Source of the DNA: Clostridia bacterium
GTDB taxonomy: Bacteria; Bacillota; Clostridia; Oscillospirales; Acutalibacteraceae
Direction of reading: 5' to 3'
DNA: 64,000 nucleotides
Assembly (NCBI GenBank): GCA_017516485.1
Contig: JAFXCH010000021.1
Location: forward strand, 1 to 64,000
Below, in pieces: positions 17,670 to 27,128 of this stretch (position 1 is its first letter; every line of letters starts with the position of its first letter). The notes beneath the pieces were generated by a model. The model ran no database searches. It had not been told where the DNA came from and worked only from the letters and a program-made list of their open reading frames with translations. The translations under genes and the position numbers were made by a program.

Positions 17670-18467
17670 ATGGGAATTTTACTCTGCCCTGTATGCAAAA
17701 GTGAATTAAACCGCAACACCCGCTCTTTTTCCTGCGAAAAAGGGCATTGTTTCGACATAGCCAAAGAGAATTATGTCAATCTTTTAACCGGCAGTAAATC
17801 CGGTGACCTTACAGGTGACAACAAAGATATGGCACGCTCGCGAAAGGCATTCCTCGACAAAGGTTATTTCAGCAGTCTTGCAGATGCACTATGTAAAGAA
17901 ATTTCAGATATTCACCCGACAACAGTGCTTGACATATGCTGTGGTGAAGGCTATTACGCAGAGGCGGTAAAAAGTAATTGCAACACGGAAGTTTACGGTT
18001 TTGACCTGTCAAAAGAGATGATTCGTCTTGCCGCAAAGCGCAGATGCGGTGCTGAGTTTTTTGTCGCAAATATGGCAAATATCCCTATTGCAGACGGTAG
18101 TATTGATTGCGCAATACATCTTTTTGCTCCGTTTTGTGAAAAAGAGTTTCTGCGCGTAAGCAAGGAAGGCGGTTATCTTATCAGCGTTTGTCCCGGTACA
18201 AAGCATCTATGGGAAATGAAGGCAACGCTATACGAAAAGCCTTACGAAAACGAGAAAGTCAGCCCTACCCTTCCCGGATTTTCGCTTTGCCGCGCTTTCA
18301 ATGCAAGCCAATATATTACGCTTGAAAACACGCAGGACATCGAAGCACTTTTCAAAATGACGCCTTACTATTATCACACTTCCGAGAATGACAAAGCAAA
18401 GTTGCTCTCTCTCGGCACACTTACAACCCGTGTCGATTTTTATATCAGAATCTACCGTAAGGACTAA
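17670..18467 (+). CDS. rlmA: 23S rRNA (guanine-N1) methyltransferase, RlmA family
   Basis: A 265-residue SAM-dependent methyltransferase. The N-terminal zinc site is Cys6/Cys9/Cys22/His26, followed by the family signature FDIAKENYVNLL. The SAM-binding motif is LDICCGEGYYAEAV (about 89-102). RlmA modifies hairpin 35 of 23S rRNA (G745 in E. coli, G748 in Gram-positives, the latter linked to tylosin resistance). Which position applies is not decided here. It is followed by a MATE pump 6 bp downstream, so the two are likely one operon. Confidence 0.85.
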   Translation: MGILLCPVCKSELNRNTRSFSCEKGHCFDIAKENYVNLLTGSKSGDLTGDNKDMARSRKAFLDKGYFSSLADALCKEISDIHPTTVLDICCGEGYYAEAVKSNCNTEVYGFDLSKEMIRLAAKRRCGAEFFVANMANIPIADGSIDCAIHLFAPFCEKEFLRVSKEGGYLISVCPGTKHLWEMKATLYEKPYENEKVSPTLPGFSLCRAFNASQYITLENTQDIEALFKMTPYYYHTSENDKAKLLSLGTLTTRVDFYIRIYRKD

Positions 18468-18473
18468 TCGGTT

Positions 18474-19844
18474 ATGAAAAAGAGAAAAAATGAAATTGAT
18501 ATGTGCAACGGCCCGTTATTCGGTAAGGTACTGCTTTTTTCGTTGCCGCTGATGCTTTCGGGAATACTGCAGTTGCTTTACAATGCGGCTGACGTAGCTG
18601 TTGTCGGCAGGTTTGCAGGAAGCGAATCACTCGCAGCCGTAGGCTCAACCGGTGCACTGATAAACCTGATAATAAACCTTTTTATAGGTCTGAGTGTCGG
18701 CGCAAGTGTTGTAGTTGCACGAAATCTTGGCGCACATAACTTCAGCAAAGTGCAGGACTCCGTACACACCGCTGTTGCAATCAGTTTGGTAGCAGGTGTT
18801 GTCACGATGCTCATAGGAGTCAGCCTTTCAAAAGTATTCCTGTCGCTTATGGACACACCTGCAGACGTAATCAATCTCGCAACACTTTATATGCGGATTT
18901 ATTTTATCGGTATGCCGGGACTTATGGTATACAACTTCGGCGCCGCTGTACTGCGTGCTATGGGTGATACTATGCGGCCGCTGTTTTTCCTCACAATTTC
19001 AGGAATCATTAATGTTTTGCTCAATCTGCTTTTCGTATGCGTATTCCATATGAATGTTGCAGGTGTTGCTCTTGCAACAATCATTTCGCAATATATTTCA
19101 GCTATACTTGTTGTAATCTGTCTGCTGAAACTTGAAAACAGTTGCCGAGTGAATATAAAGAAAATAGCTTTTCACAAAACAGAGCTGTCAGAAATGGTTA
19201 AAGTCGGCTTACCTGCAGGTATTCAAAGCTCACTTTTCTCCGTATCAAACGTACTGATACAGTCATCAATAAACTCTTTCGGTTCAACGGTTATGGCAGG
19301 TAATGCCGCAGCAGGCAACATCGAAGGCTTCACCTACACCTCAATGAATTCGGTTTATCAGGCGGCAATAACATTCACCAGCCAGAACGTCGGTGCAAAA
19401 AAGCCCGAGCGTATTTCAAGAGTCGCCGCAGTTTCGCTGATTATAGTAACGGCAGTTGGTCTTATGATGGGCAGCCTATCATATTTCGGCGGTGAAACAC
19501 TGCTCAGAATTTACTCAACAGATGCAGCTATAATTCCCTACGGAATGACCCGACTCCGATACATCTGCCTGCCGTATTTCCTGTGCGGTGTGATGGAAAT
19601 TTTCGTTGGATTGTTGCGAGGTATGAACTGTTCAACAATACCGATGTTTGTTTCAATTTTCGGTTCGTGTGTTTTCAGAATAATATGGATATATACGGTT
19701 TTCCGTATATACCGTTCTCCCGAAACGCTCTATATCGCATATTCAATATCGTGGGCACTGTGTGCCGGTGTTCATTTCATTTGTTACCTTATAATCAAAA
19801 AACGCCTGACAAAAAAGCTCAGGACAGAACCCCTTCTCAATTAA
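18474..19844 (+). CDS. MATE-family efflux transporter
   Basis: A 456-residue, 12-span membrane protein of the MATE family (cation/drug antiporters). Recognisable are LSGILQLLYNAADVAVVGRF in the first span, the doubled six-helix layout, and the C-half GLPAGIQSSLFSVSNVLIQ. Substrates are unknown. It sits directly behind rlmA with a 6-bp gap, which could give a ribosome-modification plus efflux pair. That link is inference. Confidence 0.9.
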   Translation: MKKRKNEIDMCNGPLFGKVLLFSLPLMLSGILQLLYNAADVAVVGRFAGSESLAAVGSTGALINLIINLFIGLSVGASVVVARNLGAHNFSKVQDSVHTAVAISLVAGVVTMLIGVSLSKVFLSLMDTPADVINLATLYMRIYFIGMPGLMVYNFGAAVLRAMGDTMRPLFFLTISGIINVLLNLLFVCVFHMNVAGVALATIISQYISAILVVICLLKLENSCRVNIKKIAFHKTELSEMVKVGLPAGIQSSLFSVSNVLIQSSINSFGSTVMAGNAAAGNIEGFTYTSMNSVYQAAITFTSQNVGAKKPERISRVAAVSLIIVTAVGLMMGSLSYFGGETLLRIYSTDAAIIPYGMTRLRYICLPYFLCGVMEIFVGLLRGMNCSTIPMFVSIFGSCVFRIIWIYTVFRIYRSPETLYIAYSISWALCAGVHFICYLIIKKRLTKKLRTEPLLN

Positions 19845-19849
19845 CAACC

Positions 19850-19893
19850 AAAAAAAGCGGAGACTGCTTCACTATGAAGCGTCTCCGTTTTTT
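19850..19893. terminator. Bidirectional terminator between the MATE and capsule genes
   Basis: Long stem CGGAGAC-T-GCTTC / GAAGC-G-TCTCCG flanked by A6 and T6. It serves the convergent genes. Confidence 0.8.
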
Positions 19894-19900
19894 GTTATTA

Positions 19901-21406
19901 TCAAACCTCGGTCGACGAATCTTGAGAGTCATCATTATGAGATGAAGAGCCGTAACCGTAACCATAGCCGCCGTAGCCGTAACGACCGTAGCCGTAACCG
20001 TAACCGTACTTATACTTACTGTAAGCACCACGCACACCGTCAGAAGCAACATTGTTGAATACACAACCGATAAGCTCTGCCTTATTGGCTGTAATATCCT
20101 CGATAACATTACGGATTCTTGCGCAAGCAGAGAAGTTCTCACGTACAACGAGAATTGCCGCATCAGCAAAGTTGGAAAGGATATTCGCATCGGTAACAAC
20201 AGCTGCGGGAGCAGTATCGATAATTACATAATCGAACTCTTCTCTTGCAGCTTTGATAACCTTGTGCATCTGCTGAGAAGAAAGAATTTCTGTAGGCTCA
20301 TCGTTTGAGTGAGCAGTAGTAAGAATAAAGAGCTTGTGCTTTTCGACAAATTTGATAGCATCGCTCAACTCTGTCTTACCGCTGATAACAGAAGCAAGGT
20401 CATAATCGGGGCTGACATTGAGATTGAGGAATTTACTGACAGCAGGCTTACGAAGGTCAGCATCAATAACAAGGACGGATTTACCGTTCTGTGCAAGGCT
20501 GAGTGCCAGATTCATTGAAACGGTTGTCTTACCTTCGTTTTCACCGGCACTTGTAACAAGAATAACCTTATGGTTCTTTCTTGCGCAGTAAGTTTCAACC
20601 TTGGTACGTATCGCCTTATACGATTCGATAAACGCGAAGCCCAGCGTTCTGTCTGTAATAATCAGACGGTTACCCTTGTTCTTCTTTTTACCCTTGCTGC
20701 CCTTACCGTGTACATTGGCAATAGTACCGATAAGGTTTGACTCCAGCTTCATCTGGATATCTTCAACCGTCTGTACGGTATCACGCACTGCATTTGTAAC
20801 AATAACAGCGATAAACGCGATAACGAAACCTACAATCGCACCGATTACGGAGAAACGGAACATAGACTTACTCGTATCGGGATTTTGAGGTTCAAAAGGC
20901 TCTTCACAAAGTTTCAGTGTTGCATTCGGGTAAGCGATATCAACAACATTCGGATAGCACTCTTCAAAGCCTTTAGCAATACCGTATGAACGCTTGGCAC
21001 TACCTGTTGTGATACGGATTATAATTATATTTGTATCCGACTCATTGCTGACAGTCATGCACCTGCGGATTTCATCGGTAGTAACATCAAACTCGCACTT
21101 GTCAGCAACCTGCTCGAGCATCTTTCTGCTCTTAAGAATATATTTGAATGTGTTAGCCATCTGAACAGAGCTTGTAATATCACCTGAGGAAACAACGTTG
21201 CTTGCCTCCTGATTATAAATTGTAAAGCTAAGGTCAGATGTATATGTCGGGTCTGTGGTTACAACTGCGATACCAAGACCGATTGACGCCATAACTATTG
21301 CAGAAACAACAAGCAGCCACCATTTTTTCAGTACAGTTTCGAGCAGATAAACAACATTGATTTCAACGCCCTTGGTTGCAGATGTACTATTGACGTTAGA
21401 GTTCAA
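19901..21406 (-). CDS. Polysaccharide co-polymerase and tyrosine autokinase (Wzz-BY-kinase)
   Basis: A 501-residue bacterial tyrosine kinase that controls exopolysaccharide chain length. The Wzz domain has two spans (about 30-50 and 184-205). The cytoplasmic kinase has Walker A SAGENEGKTT (286-295), Walker A' VLVIDADLRKP and Walker B YVIIDTAP. The C-terminal tail is an unusually regular Tyr/Gly repeat of about 20 residues with around ten tyrosines, the autophosphorylation cluster. Adaptor and kinase are one chain here, whereas many Firmicutes split them. The start is TTG behind AGAAAGGAAG. First gene of the leftward capsule unit read from the other end, facing the MATE gene. Confidence 0.9.
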   Translation of the reverse strand: MNSNVNSTSATKGVEINVVYLLETVLKKWWLLVVSAIVMASIGLGIAVVTTDPTYTSDLSFTIYNQEASNVVSSGDITSSVQMANTFKYILKSRKMLEQVADKCEFDVTTDEIRRCMTVSNESDTNIIIIRITTGSAKRSYGIAKGFEECYPNVVDIAYPNATLKLCEEPFEPQNPDTSKSMFRFSVIGAIVGFVIAFIAVIVTNAVRDTVQTVEDIQMKLESNLIGTIANVHGKGSKGKKKNKGNRLIITDRTLGFAFIESYKAIRTKVETYCARKNHKVILVTSAGENEGKTTVSMNLALSLAQNGKSVLVIDADLRKPAVSKFLNLNVSPDYDLASVISGKTELSDAIKFVEKHKLFILTTAHSNDEPTEILSSQQMHKVIKAAREEFDYVIIDTAPAAVVTDANILSNFADAAILVVRENFSACARIRNVIEDITANKAELIGCVFNNVASDGVRGAYSKYKYGYGYGYGRYGYGGYGYGYGSSSHNDDSQDSSTEV

Positions 21407-21454
21407 ATTAATCTTCCTTTCTAAAAATCCCTTGTAAATATCTTGATTTAACAG

Positions 21455-22732
21455 TTATATAATGCGTTTATACGAATAAAGCGGTGTGCTTTCGCTTAAG
21501 TCGTCTTCACTGTCATAAGCACACAAAAACAGGTACGCACAACAAATTGTCACATGAATATAAACCTGATAGTAGCTGACCAGACCATAATCGCAGATCA
21601 TTATAGCACCTACACAAACAATCATAAGCTTTGCAAATGAACTGCCGCTCTTGAGCCACGCCTTGAACAGCGAAGCCAAAAGGTAAATATAGTAGCTGTA
21701 ATAAGTAAACAAACCTACAATACCAAGGTCTGCAAGAATCTCATAATAATTGTTGTGCGCATACACCCAAACACCTATACGCTTGCCGATTTCTGAAACA
21801 AAGTTATTTATTCCGTAACCGAGAATCGGTTTTTCGTAGAACATATCCCTTGCATTTTCGATAAATCTCTTGCGCAAGGCTATACTATAGTCGCCGCTAT
21901 CAGTCTCAAAATACTCGAACATTCTCTCAATGCGCACACCAATAGTATCATAAAGCTCCGGCACTGTCATTATCAGATAGAACACAGCAATTGCAAAACC
22001 TAAAACCGTAATTATTCGCCATATAATATTGCGACGCTGTGATTTCATCAGTATCAGTATCATTATACCGGCAACAGATGTAAGCAAAGATTTTCTTGAG
22101 CTTGTAAGAACAATCGCAAAAAACTGAAGGCCGCTAAATATATAATACTTTTTTTCTTTGCAATAGAACGCAAAGAAAAAAGAAATAAGCACACAAATAG
22201 TAAATATCATACCTATCGTGTTAGCGTTAAGCGCTGTTGTATAGTGGCCCAATTTTCCTTCAAACCATTTGTCAACAGGAGTGTTAATCATTATATAGGC
22301 AAGTGCATAAATACCCGCCCAAGAAAACATCCTGATACACTTAAGGAAGTTTTTTCGCGTGGCATAATTCTGAGCCATACAGAATGTAATGATCAGAATT
22401 TGCAAGAGTCGCGACATAACATTCATACATGTTCCGGGAGACTCTGCCCACAGCATAGATGCAAACGACAGCAATGTAAAGCTGCCGAACCATATAGTAA
22501 TCGTCGGCAGTATGAGCGTACCTTGAGTCCTGAAAAGCGTAAACAGCTTTATAAAAGTTGCACCAAAAAACAAAAAGAAGGCAAAATAATAAAGATAGTT
22601 GCCGCCGTTATATGCTGTTACAGGCGTAGAAAACTGTGAGCATAACAGCAGAAAAAAGCCTGCGTCGACAAATGTATCCAACCCCGGCTTTTCTTGACCT
22701 ATTCTTAAAATACCGTTTCTGAACGAAAACAT
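21455..22732 (-). CDS. O-antigen ligase/polymerase-family membrane protein (Wzy-like)
   Basis: A 425-residue protein with about 11-12 spans and a large loop holding the Wzy_C/WaaL signature region (RKRFIENARDMFYEKPILGYGINNF, with VYAHNNYYEILADLGIVG behind it). It is likely the polymerase or ligase for the polysaccharide controlled by the neighbouring autokinase. It sits between the glycosyltransferase (9 bp upstream) and the kinase gene (48 bp downstream). Confidence 0.85.
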   Translation of the reverse strand: MFSFRNGILRIGQEKPGLDTFVDAGFFLLLCSQFSTPVTAYNGGNYLYYFAFFLFFGATFIKLFTLFRTQGTLILPTITIWFGSFTLLSFASMLWAESPGTCMNVMSRLLQILIITFCMAQNYATRKNFLKCIRMFSWAGIYALAYIMINTPVDKWFEGKLGHYTTALNANTIGMIFTICVLISFFFAFYCKEKKYYIFSGLQFFAIVLTSSRKSLLTSVAGIMILILMKSQRRNIIWRIITVLGFAIAVFYLIMTVPELYDTIGVRIERMFEYFETDSGDYSIALRKRFIENARDMFYEKPILGYGINNFVSEIGKRIGVWVYAHNNYYEILADLGIVGLFTYYSYYIYLLASLFKAWLKSGSSFAKLMIVCVGAIMICDYGLVSYYQVYIHVTICCAYLFLCAYDSEDDLSESTPLYSYKRII

Positions 22733-22740
22733 AAGGCTCC

Positions 22741-23667
22741 TTATTTTTTACCGTTAACAGAATTTTTTGCAATCCTGCGGTTGTACAAAAACCGACTAAA
22801 CTCTTTAATAATATCGGGTGGAGAAATAACAGCCGTTCTGATACTGTAGCCTACTGCACTTAAATACTTGTGGCTACGGAAACTTGCAACCGACAAAACG
22901 GCATAGTGCCTGAAGCGGACATACCTGCGTTCTTTTGAGGTAAGAAGAGCAAACTTTGTCTTTTTAAGATTATAGAGTGCTTTTTCACCGTTGATTTTAT
23001 TTTTACCTATTGAAATTCTGCCGCCGTCGTGAAGGTACTGAATAATATACGATACAGGCAGATAGCCTGTCTTTGCACCGTGCTCAAGCATATCCCACAT
23101 AAGCATAAAATCCTGCCCCATCGGCACAGCACGGAAACCGTCGGTAGAAAGAATAAAACTGCGCTTTATCATATAAGTAGATGTCGGGCAAAGCGAATGA
23201 AGTATATGCTGGCGGAAAAGAGCCTCATTAGAGCAGTCATCAATATACGTATGACGTCTGTACTCTACAAGCTTATCATCCGAGCTGTAAACAAAAACAT
23301 CGGTAAAGCTCATATCAAGGTCGTTCTTCAGCATAAATGAAAGCTGAGTATCAACCTTCTCGGGCAAATACACATCGTCGTCATCAAGGAAAGTTACATA
23401 ATCACCGGTCGCTTTTTCGATGCCTGCATTTCTTGCAGGACCGCCGCCGAGTGATTTTTCGTTCTGAACATATATAACATTATCGCAGTCTGCATATTTT
23501 GCCATAAGAGCCTGAGTATCTGCTCTGGCAGAACTGCCGGGCTCGTTATCGTCAACAACAACAATCTCTGTAGGATGGTACGTCTGTGCCAACAAAGAGT
23601 CTATTGTGCGGCCAAGATAATGCGGCCTGTTGTGAGTAGGAACAATAACGCTGACCTTAACTGACAC
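22741..23667 (-). CDS. Family 2 glycosyltransferase
   Basis: A 308-residue GT-A enzyme. VSVIVPTHNRPHYLGRTIDS opens the nucleotide-sugar fold, VVVDDNE binds UDP, and FLDDDDVYLP carries the metal-binding DxD. The C-terminal third is basic and may touch the membrane. The frame opens with TTG at 23682, but GTG at 23667 has a good GGGGGTGG ribosome site and gives MSVKVSVIVP, so I use it. It is the first gene of the three-gene exopolysaccharide unit. The set is small and lacks a visible initiating transferase. Confidence 0.88.
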   Translation of the reverse strand: MSVKVSVIVPTHNRPHYLGRTIDSLLAQTYHPTEIVVVDDNEPGSSARADTQALMAKYADCDNVIYVQNEKSLGGGPARNAGIEKATGDYVTFLDDDDVYLPEKVDTQLSFMLKNDLDMSFTDVFVYSSDDKLVEYRRHTYIDDCSNEALFRQHILHSLCPTSTYMIKRSFILSTDGFRAVPMGQDFMLMWDMLEHGAKTGYLPVSYIIQYLHDGGRISIGKNKINGEKALYNLKKTKFALLTSKERRYVRFRHYAVLSVASFRSHKYLSAVGYSIRTAVISPPDIIKEFSRFLYNRRIAKNSVNGKK

Positions 23668-23763
23668 CCATACCACCCCCAATTTTAAAATACTTCGACA
23701 TATTATAGCACATAAAATCGGATTTGTACACCTTTTATTCTACTTTTATATATTTATTTTACT

Positions 23764-23812
23764 TTTACTTTACAAAGTAAAATTTATGTAGGCAGCGTAA
23801 AAAACGCTGCCC
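23764..23812. terminator. Hairpins between the capsule unit and the DUF11 gene
   Basis: A palindrome TTTTACTTTACAAAGTAAAA (about 23764-23783) and a strong stem GGCAGCGT/ACGCTGCC (23791-23811) lie 15 bp after the DUF11 stop. The T-run is weak, so termination is likely but not certain. Confidence 0.45.
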
Positions 23813-23825
23813 GTGCAATAAACTA

Positions 23826-24689
23826 TTATACTGTGCCGGTAATTGTGAGTGTGCTGACACCCGGTGTTGTAATCCATACACCCGTTGTCGGATCCTGAGT
23901 GAATGTCGCGGCAGGCACTGTAATAACACCTGCAACGCTTGAGAATACGCCTGTTGTTTCGTCATAGGTGTAGTCCGCAGGCTCAGTCCATGCTTCTCCG
24001 TTGAAAGTAACGGCAAGGTTTGAAAGCACGGGGTTGAATGTGTCGGTAATAACAGCAAGGTCATCTGCCGTTGCAGGAGTATTACCCACATTCTGAATTA
24101 CAAAGGTGTAAGTGAGTGTGCCGTTTTCCGCTACCGGTACGGGGCTGACAGATTTAGTTACCGAAAGCTCAGGCTCTGATTCTGCGGTAACCGTCTCCTC
24201 GGCAGTGACGGGAGTAATTCCGCCACCGCTTAAAGTTACCGTATTTGTGATTTCAGCGCCTGTTTCAAGAGGTGCATAGCGGTTTGTGCTTGCCTCGTAA
24301 ACGATAGTTGCGTTGCCGTCTGCAGGCACGCTTATACCACTGATAACAAGATTTGTTCCTTCTGCGGTTACCGCAGGTACAGGCTGAAGGATACCGTTGA
24401 TATAATAGGTTACCGTACCTTCATTATAGGTAAGCGGTACCAGTGTACTTGTATCGAAAGCATACGCACCGAGGTCATCGGTAAGAGTAAGTGCATTGAA
24501 GGGTGTTGCTCCCGAGTTTACAACAGATATAACATAAGTCAGGTTGCTGTCTGCACCGTAATCGTCTCCGACGGCGGTTTTTGTAACAGAGAGTACTTCA
24601 AGAATCTCACCGACAGCTATATTTGAGTTTATCACAGAGTCGTTGTAAGCGAGCTGTGCCTGATTGGTAAACTGTGCCAAATTGATCAT
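23826..24689 (-). CDS. DUF11-repeat protein without signal peptide
   Basis: A 287-residue beta-rich, nearly Lys/Arg-free protein with two DUF11 (conserved repeat) units: about 30-160 (LEVLSVTKTAVG...LTDDLGAY) and about 170-287 (ELSVTKSVSPVPV...). No signal peptide, sorting motif or membrane span is present. The ATG at 24689 directly abuts its GGGAG. A TTG at 24680 (MAQFTNQAQ) has better spacing and may be the true start. Short DUF11 proteins like this recur in spore-forming Clostridia and may belong to the cell or spore surface, but the sequence does not prove this. Divergent from the GH31 gene. Confidence 0.75.
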   Translation of the reverse strand: MINLAQFTNQAQLAYNDSVINSNIAVGEILEVLSVTKTAVGDDYGADSNLTYVISVVNSGATPFNALTLTDDLGAYAFDTSTLVPLTYNEGTVTYYINGILQPVPAVTAEGTNLVISGISVPADGNATIVYEASTNRYAPLETGAEITNTVTLSGGGITPVTAEETVTAESEPELSVTKSVSPVPVAENGTLTYTFVIQNVGNTPATADDLAVITDTFNPVLSNLAVTFNGEAWTEPADYTYDETTGVFSSVAGVITVPAATFTQDPTTGVWITTPGVSTLTITGTV

Positions 24690-24842
24690 CTCCCATATAA
24701 AGTTGAGCTTTCGCTCTTTTTATACTATGGCAGCTTGTCGCTTTTCGTGATTTGTTTGTGCGCTCGCTTGACTATTTATGTATTATAAAATATAATTATT
24801 TGTTAGTATTGTTACTATGTATCCTTATTTGGAGGCGATATC

Positions 24843-27125
24843 ATGCTCAAGAAAACTCTTATTGCAAAAACAGATGCAGAAGCTGACAAATCGCAGATTT
24901 ACAGCGGTAAAGGCTGGCGTGCAACCTACATCACACCGCGTCTGATAAGATTTGAAGCAGGCACATTTACAGATTTGCCGAGTGTTGCCGTATGGTTCAG
25001 GCGCTTTGAAAGCGGCAATATGAAAACAGAAGAAAAAGGCTCGGTTATTACAATAGAAACAGACGAAGCTGTATTCACCGTTAAAAGCCTCAGACCGTAC
25101 AGTGTGTATTTCAAAGACAGCAAAAGAACAGAGATTTTTGCAAAGCAGAAAAACCTCAAGGGCACCTGCCGCACACTCGATATGACAAACGGCAGCGCAA
25201 AGCTCGGCGAGGGTTTCATAACCGAAAAAGGTGCGTATCTGTTTGACGACAGCGATTCACTGCTGATTGACGAAAACGGCAGATTTATAAAGCGTGAAGA
25301 TGGCGGCAAAGATTTTTATCTTTTCGCCTACGGCAAAAACTACCGTGAAACAATAAATGCATTCTACAATATATCATCCCGTGTGCCGATGATTCCGCGT
25401 TTTGCACTCGGCGTATGGTGGAGCAGATACCACGAATACACCCAGCAGGAATATCTCGACCTTATGCTTCGATTCAAGGATGAGGGTATTCCGCTCACTG
25501 TTGCAACAGTTGATATGGACTGGCACTGGGTAAAAATCAAAGAAAAATTTGATATGAAGTACAACGGTTGGACGGGTTACTCCTGGAATACCGACCTTTT
25601 CCCCGATTACAAAGCATTCCTCAGAGAGCTGCACGATATGAACCTTTCAGTAACACTCAATCTCCACCCTGCTGACGGATTCCGTGAGTATGAGGATATG
25701 TATGAGGATATGGCAAAGGCTGTGGGTATTGACCCGAGCAGCAAAAAGCCTGTTGAATTCAGCTGCTCCGATGATGATTTCTGGAATGCATATTTCGACA
25801 TCGGTCACAAGCCTTATGAGCGTGACGGCGTGGACTTCTGGTGGATTGACTGGCAGCAGGGCAAAAAAAGCGATGCGCAGGGCCTTGACCCCCTTCTTGC
25901 GCTCAACCATTATCATTTCCTCGACAATGCAGAAAACGGCAAATTGCCGCTCATACTTTCACGCTATAGCGGTGCAGGCTCGCACCGATATCCGCTTGGC
26001 TTCTCAGGTGATACGTTCATAAGCTGGAAATCGCTCGACTTTCAGCCCTACTTCACCGCTAATGCCGCAAACGCCGCATACACGTGGTGGAGTCACGATA
26101 TAGGCGGTCACATGTTCGGCACAAGAGATGACGAGCTTTATATCCGCTGGCTTCAGCTCGGCGTATTCTCACCAATTATGCGACTTCACTCGAGCAATAT
26201 GCTCGCCCTCGGCAAAGAGCCTTGGAAATACAGTGCAGAGGTATGCCGTGCCGCAAAGGAATGGCTCAGGCTCCGACACAGGCTGATTCCGTATATCTAC
26301 ACAATGGATCACCGCACACATAACGACGGTGTTGCACTGTGCGAGCCGATGTACTATTCCTACCCCGAGAACGAATCCGCATACAATGTGCCCAACCAGT
26401 TTATGTTCGGCTCTGAGCTTATGGTGTGCCCGATTACAAAACCCAACAGCAAAAAGATTCTTATGGGCAGCACAAAAGCTTGGATTCCCGAGGGCAGATG
26501 GACAGATATTTTCACGCTTAAATCATATACGGGTGAAAAAATGCTCGAGCTTTTCCGCGATACCGAAACCATGCCCGTACTTGCAAAAGAGGGCGCGATT
26601 ATACCTATGTCGGCAGACGAAGGCAACTCATCCGCAAACCCTGAAAGCTTTGAGATATGGGCTTTCTCGGGCAACGGTGAATTCGTACTCAAAGAAGACG
26701 ACGGCTCGGTTGACTTCAAAAATCATACAGCATCGACAAAATTTGAAATCAGCTGCGATAACGGCAAGGTCAGCTTTACTGTCAATGCCGCAGAGGGTGA
26801 CACTGCCGTTATACCACAAAAGCGAAATTATAAAATCAGAGTGCGTGACCTGACGGTTGACGGTAAAGAGGTTGTATTTAAAATTAAAGATGCCGCAACA
26901 AATCAGACACACACCGTAACGGCAGAAAATGCAAAACGCATTACGGGTGAGAGCAAGCACGAGCGTGCAATCCGCATATTCTCACGCTGGCAGGGCTTTT
27001 CGCTCAAGAAAGAAATCTGTTGCCGACTTCTCGGTGCAGACGGTGACATTATGCAAAAATTAAACAAAATGCCCCTGCCACACGATGTCAGGGCGGCAAT
27101 TACCGAAGAATTGGAAAGTGAGTAA
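24843..27125 (+). CDS. Glycoside hydrolase family 31 (alpha-glucosidase/xylosidase-like)
   Basis: A 760-residue cytoplasmic retaining glycosidase. An N-terminal beta-sandwich (about 1-170) precedes the catalytic barrel, which begins at GVWWSRYHEYT. The nucleophile is Asp336 in DFWWIDWQ, and the acid/base candidate is Asp390 in FSGDTF. WSHDIGGHMFG and the C-terminal beta domains follow. No signal peptide. GH31 activities (alpha-glucosidase, alpha-xylosidase, sulfoquinovosidase) cannot be separated by eye. WWIDWQQ instead of the common WxDMNE places it in a subgroup away from classical maltases. CHR transporter genes follow 3 bp downstream. Confidence 0.9.
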   Translation: MLKKTLIAKTDAEADKSQIYSGKGWRATYITPRLIRFEAGTFTDLPSVAVWFRRFESGNMKTEEKGSVITIETDEAVFTVKSLRPYSVYFKDSKRTEIFAKQKNLKGTCRTLDMTNGSAKLGEGFITEKGAYLFDDSDSLLIDENGRFIKREDGGKDFYLFAYGKNYRETINAFYNISSRVPMIPRFALGVWWSRYHEYTQQEYLDLMLRFKDEGIPLTVATVDMDWHWVKIKEKFDMKYNGWTGYSWNTDLFPDYKAFLRELHDMNLSVTLNLHPADGFREYEDMYEDMAKAVGIDPSSKKPVEFSCSDDDFWNAYFDIGHKPYERDGVDFWWIDWQQGKKSDAQGLDPLLALNHYHFLDNAENGKLPLILSRYSGAGSHRYPLGFSGDTFISWKSLDFQPYFTANAANAAYTWWSHDIGGHMFGTRDDELYIRWLQLGVFSPIMRLHSSNMLALGKEPWKYSAEVCRAAKEWLRLRHRLIPYIYTMDHRTHNDGVALCEPMYYSYPENESAYNVPNQFMFGSELMVCPITKPNSKKILMGSTKAWIPEGRWTDIFTLKSYTGEKMLELFRDTETMPVLAKEGAIIPMSADEGNSSANPESFEIWAFSGNGEFVLKEDDGSVDFKNHTASTKFEISCDNGKVSFTVNAAEGDTAVIPQKRNYKIRVRDLTVDGKEVVFKIKDAATNQTHTVTAENAKRITGESKHERAIRIFSRWQGFSLKKEICCRLLGADGDIMQKLNKMPLPHDVRAAITEELESE

Positions 27126-27128
27126 GAA

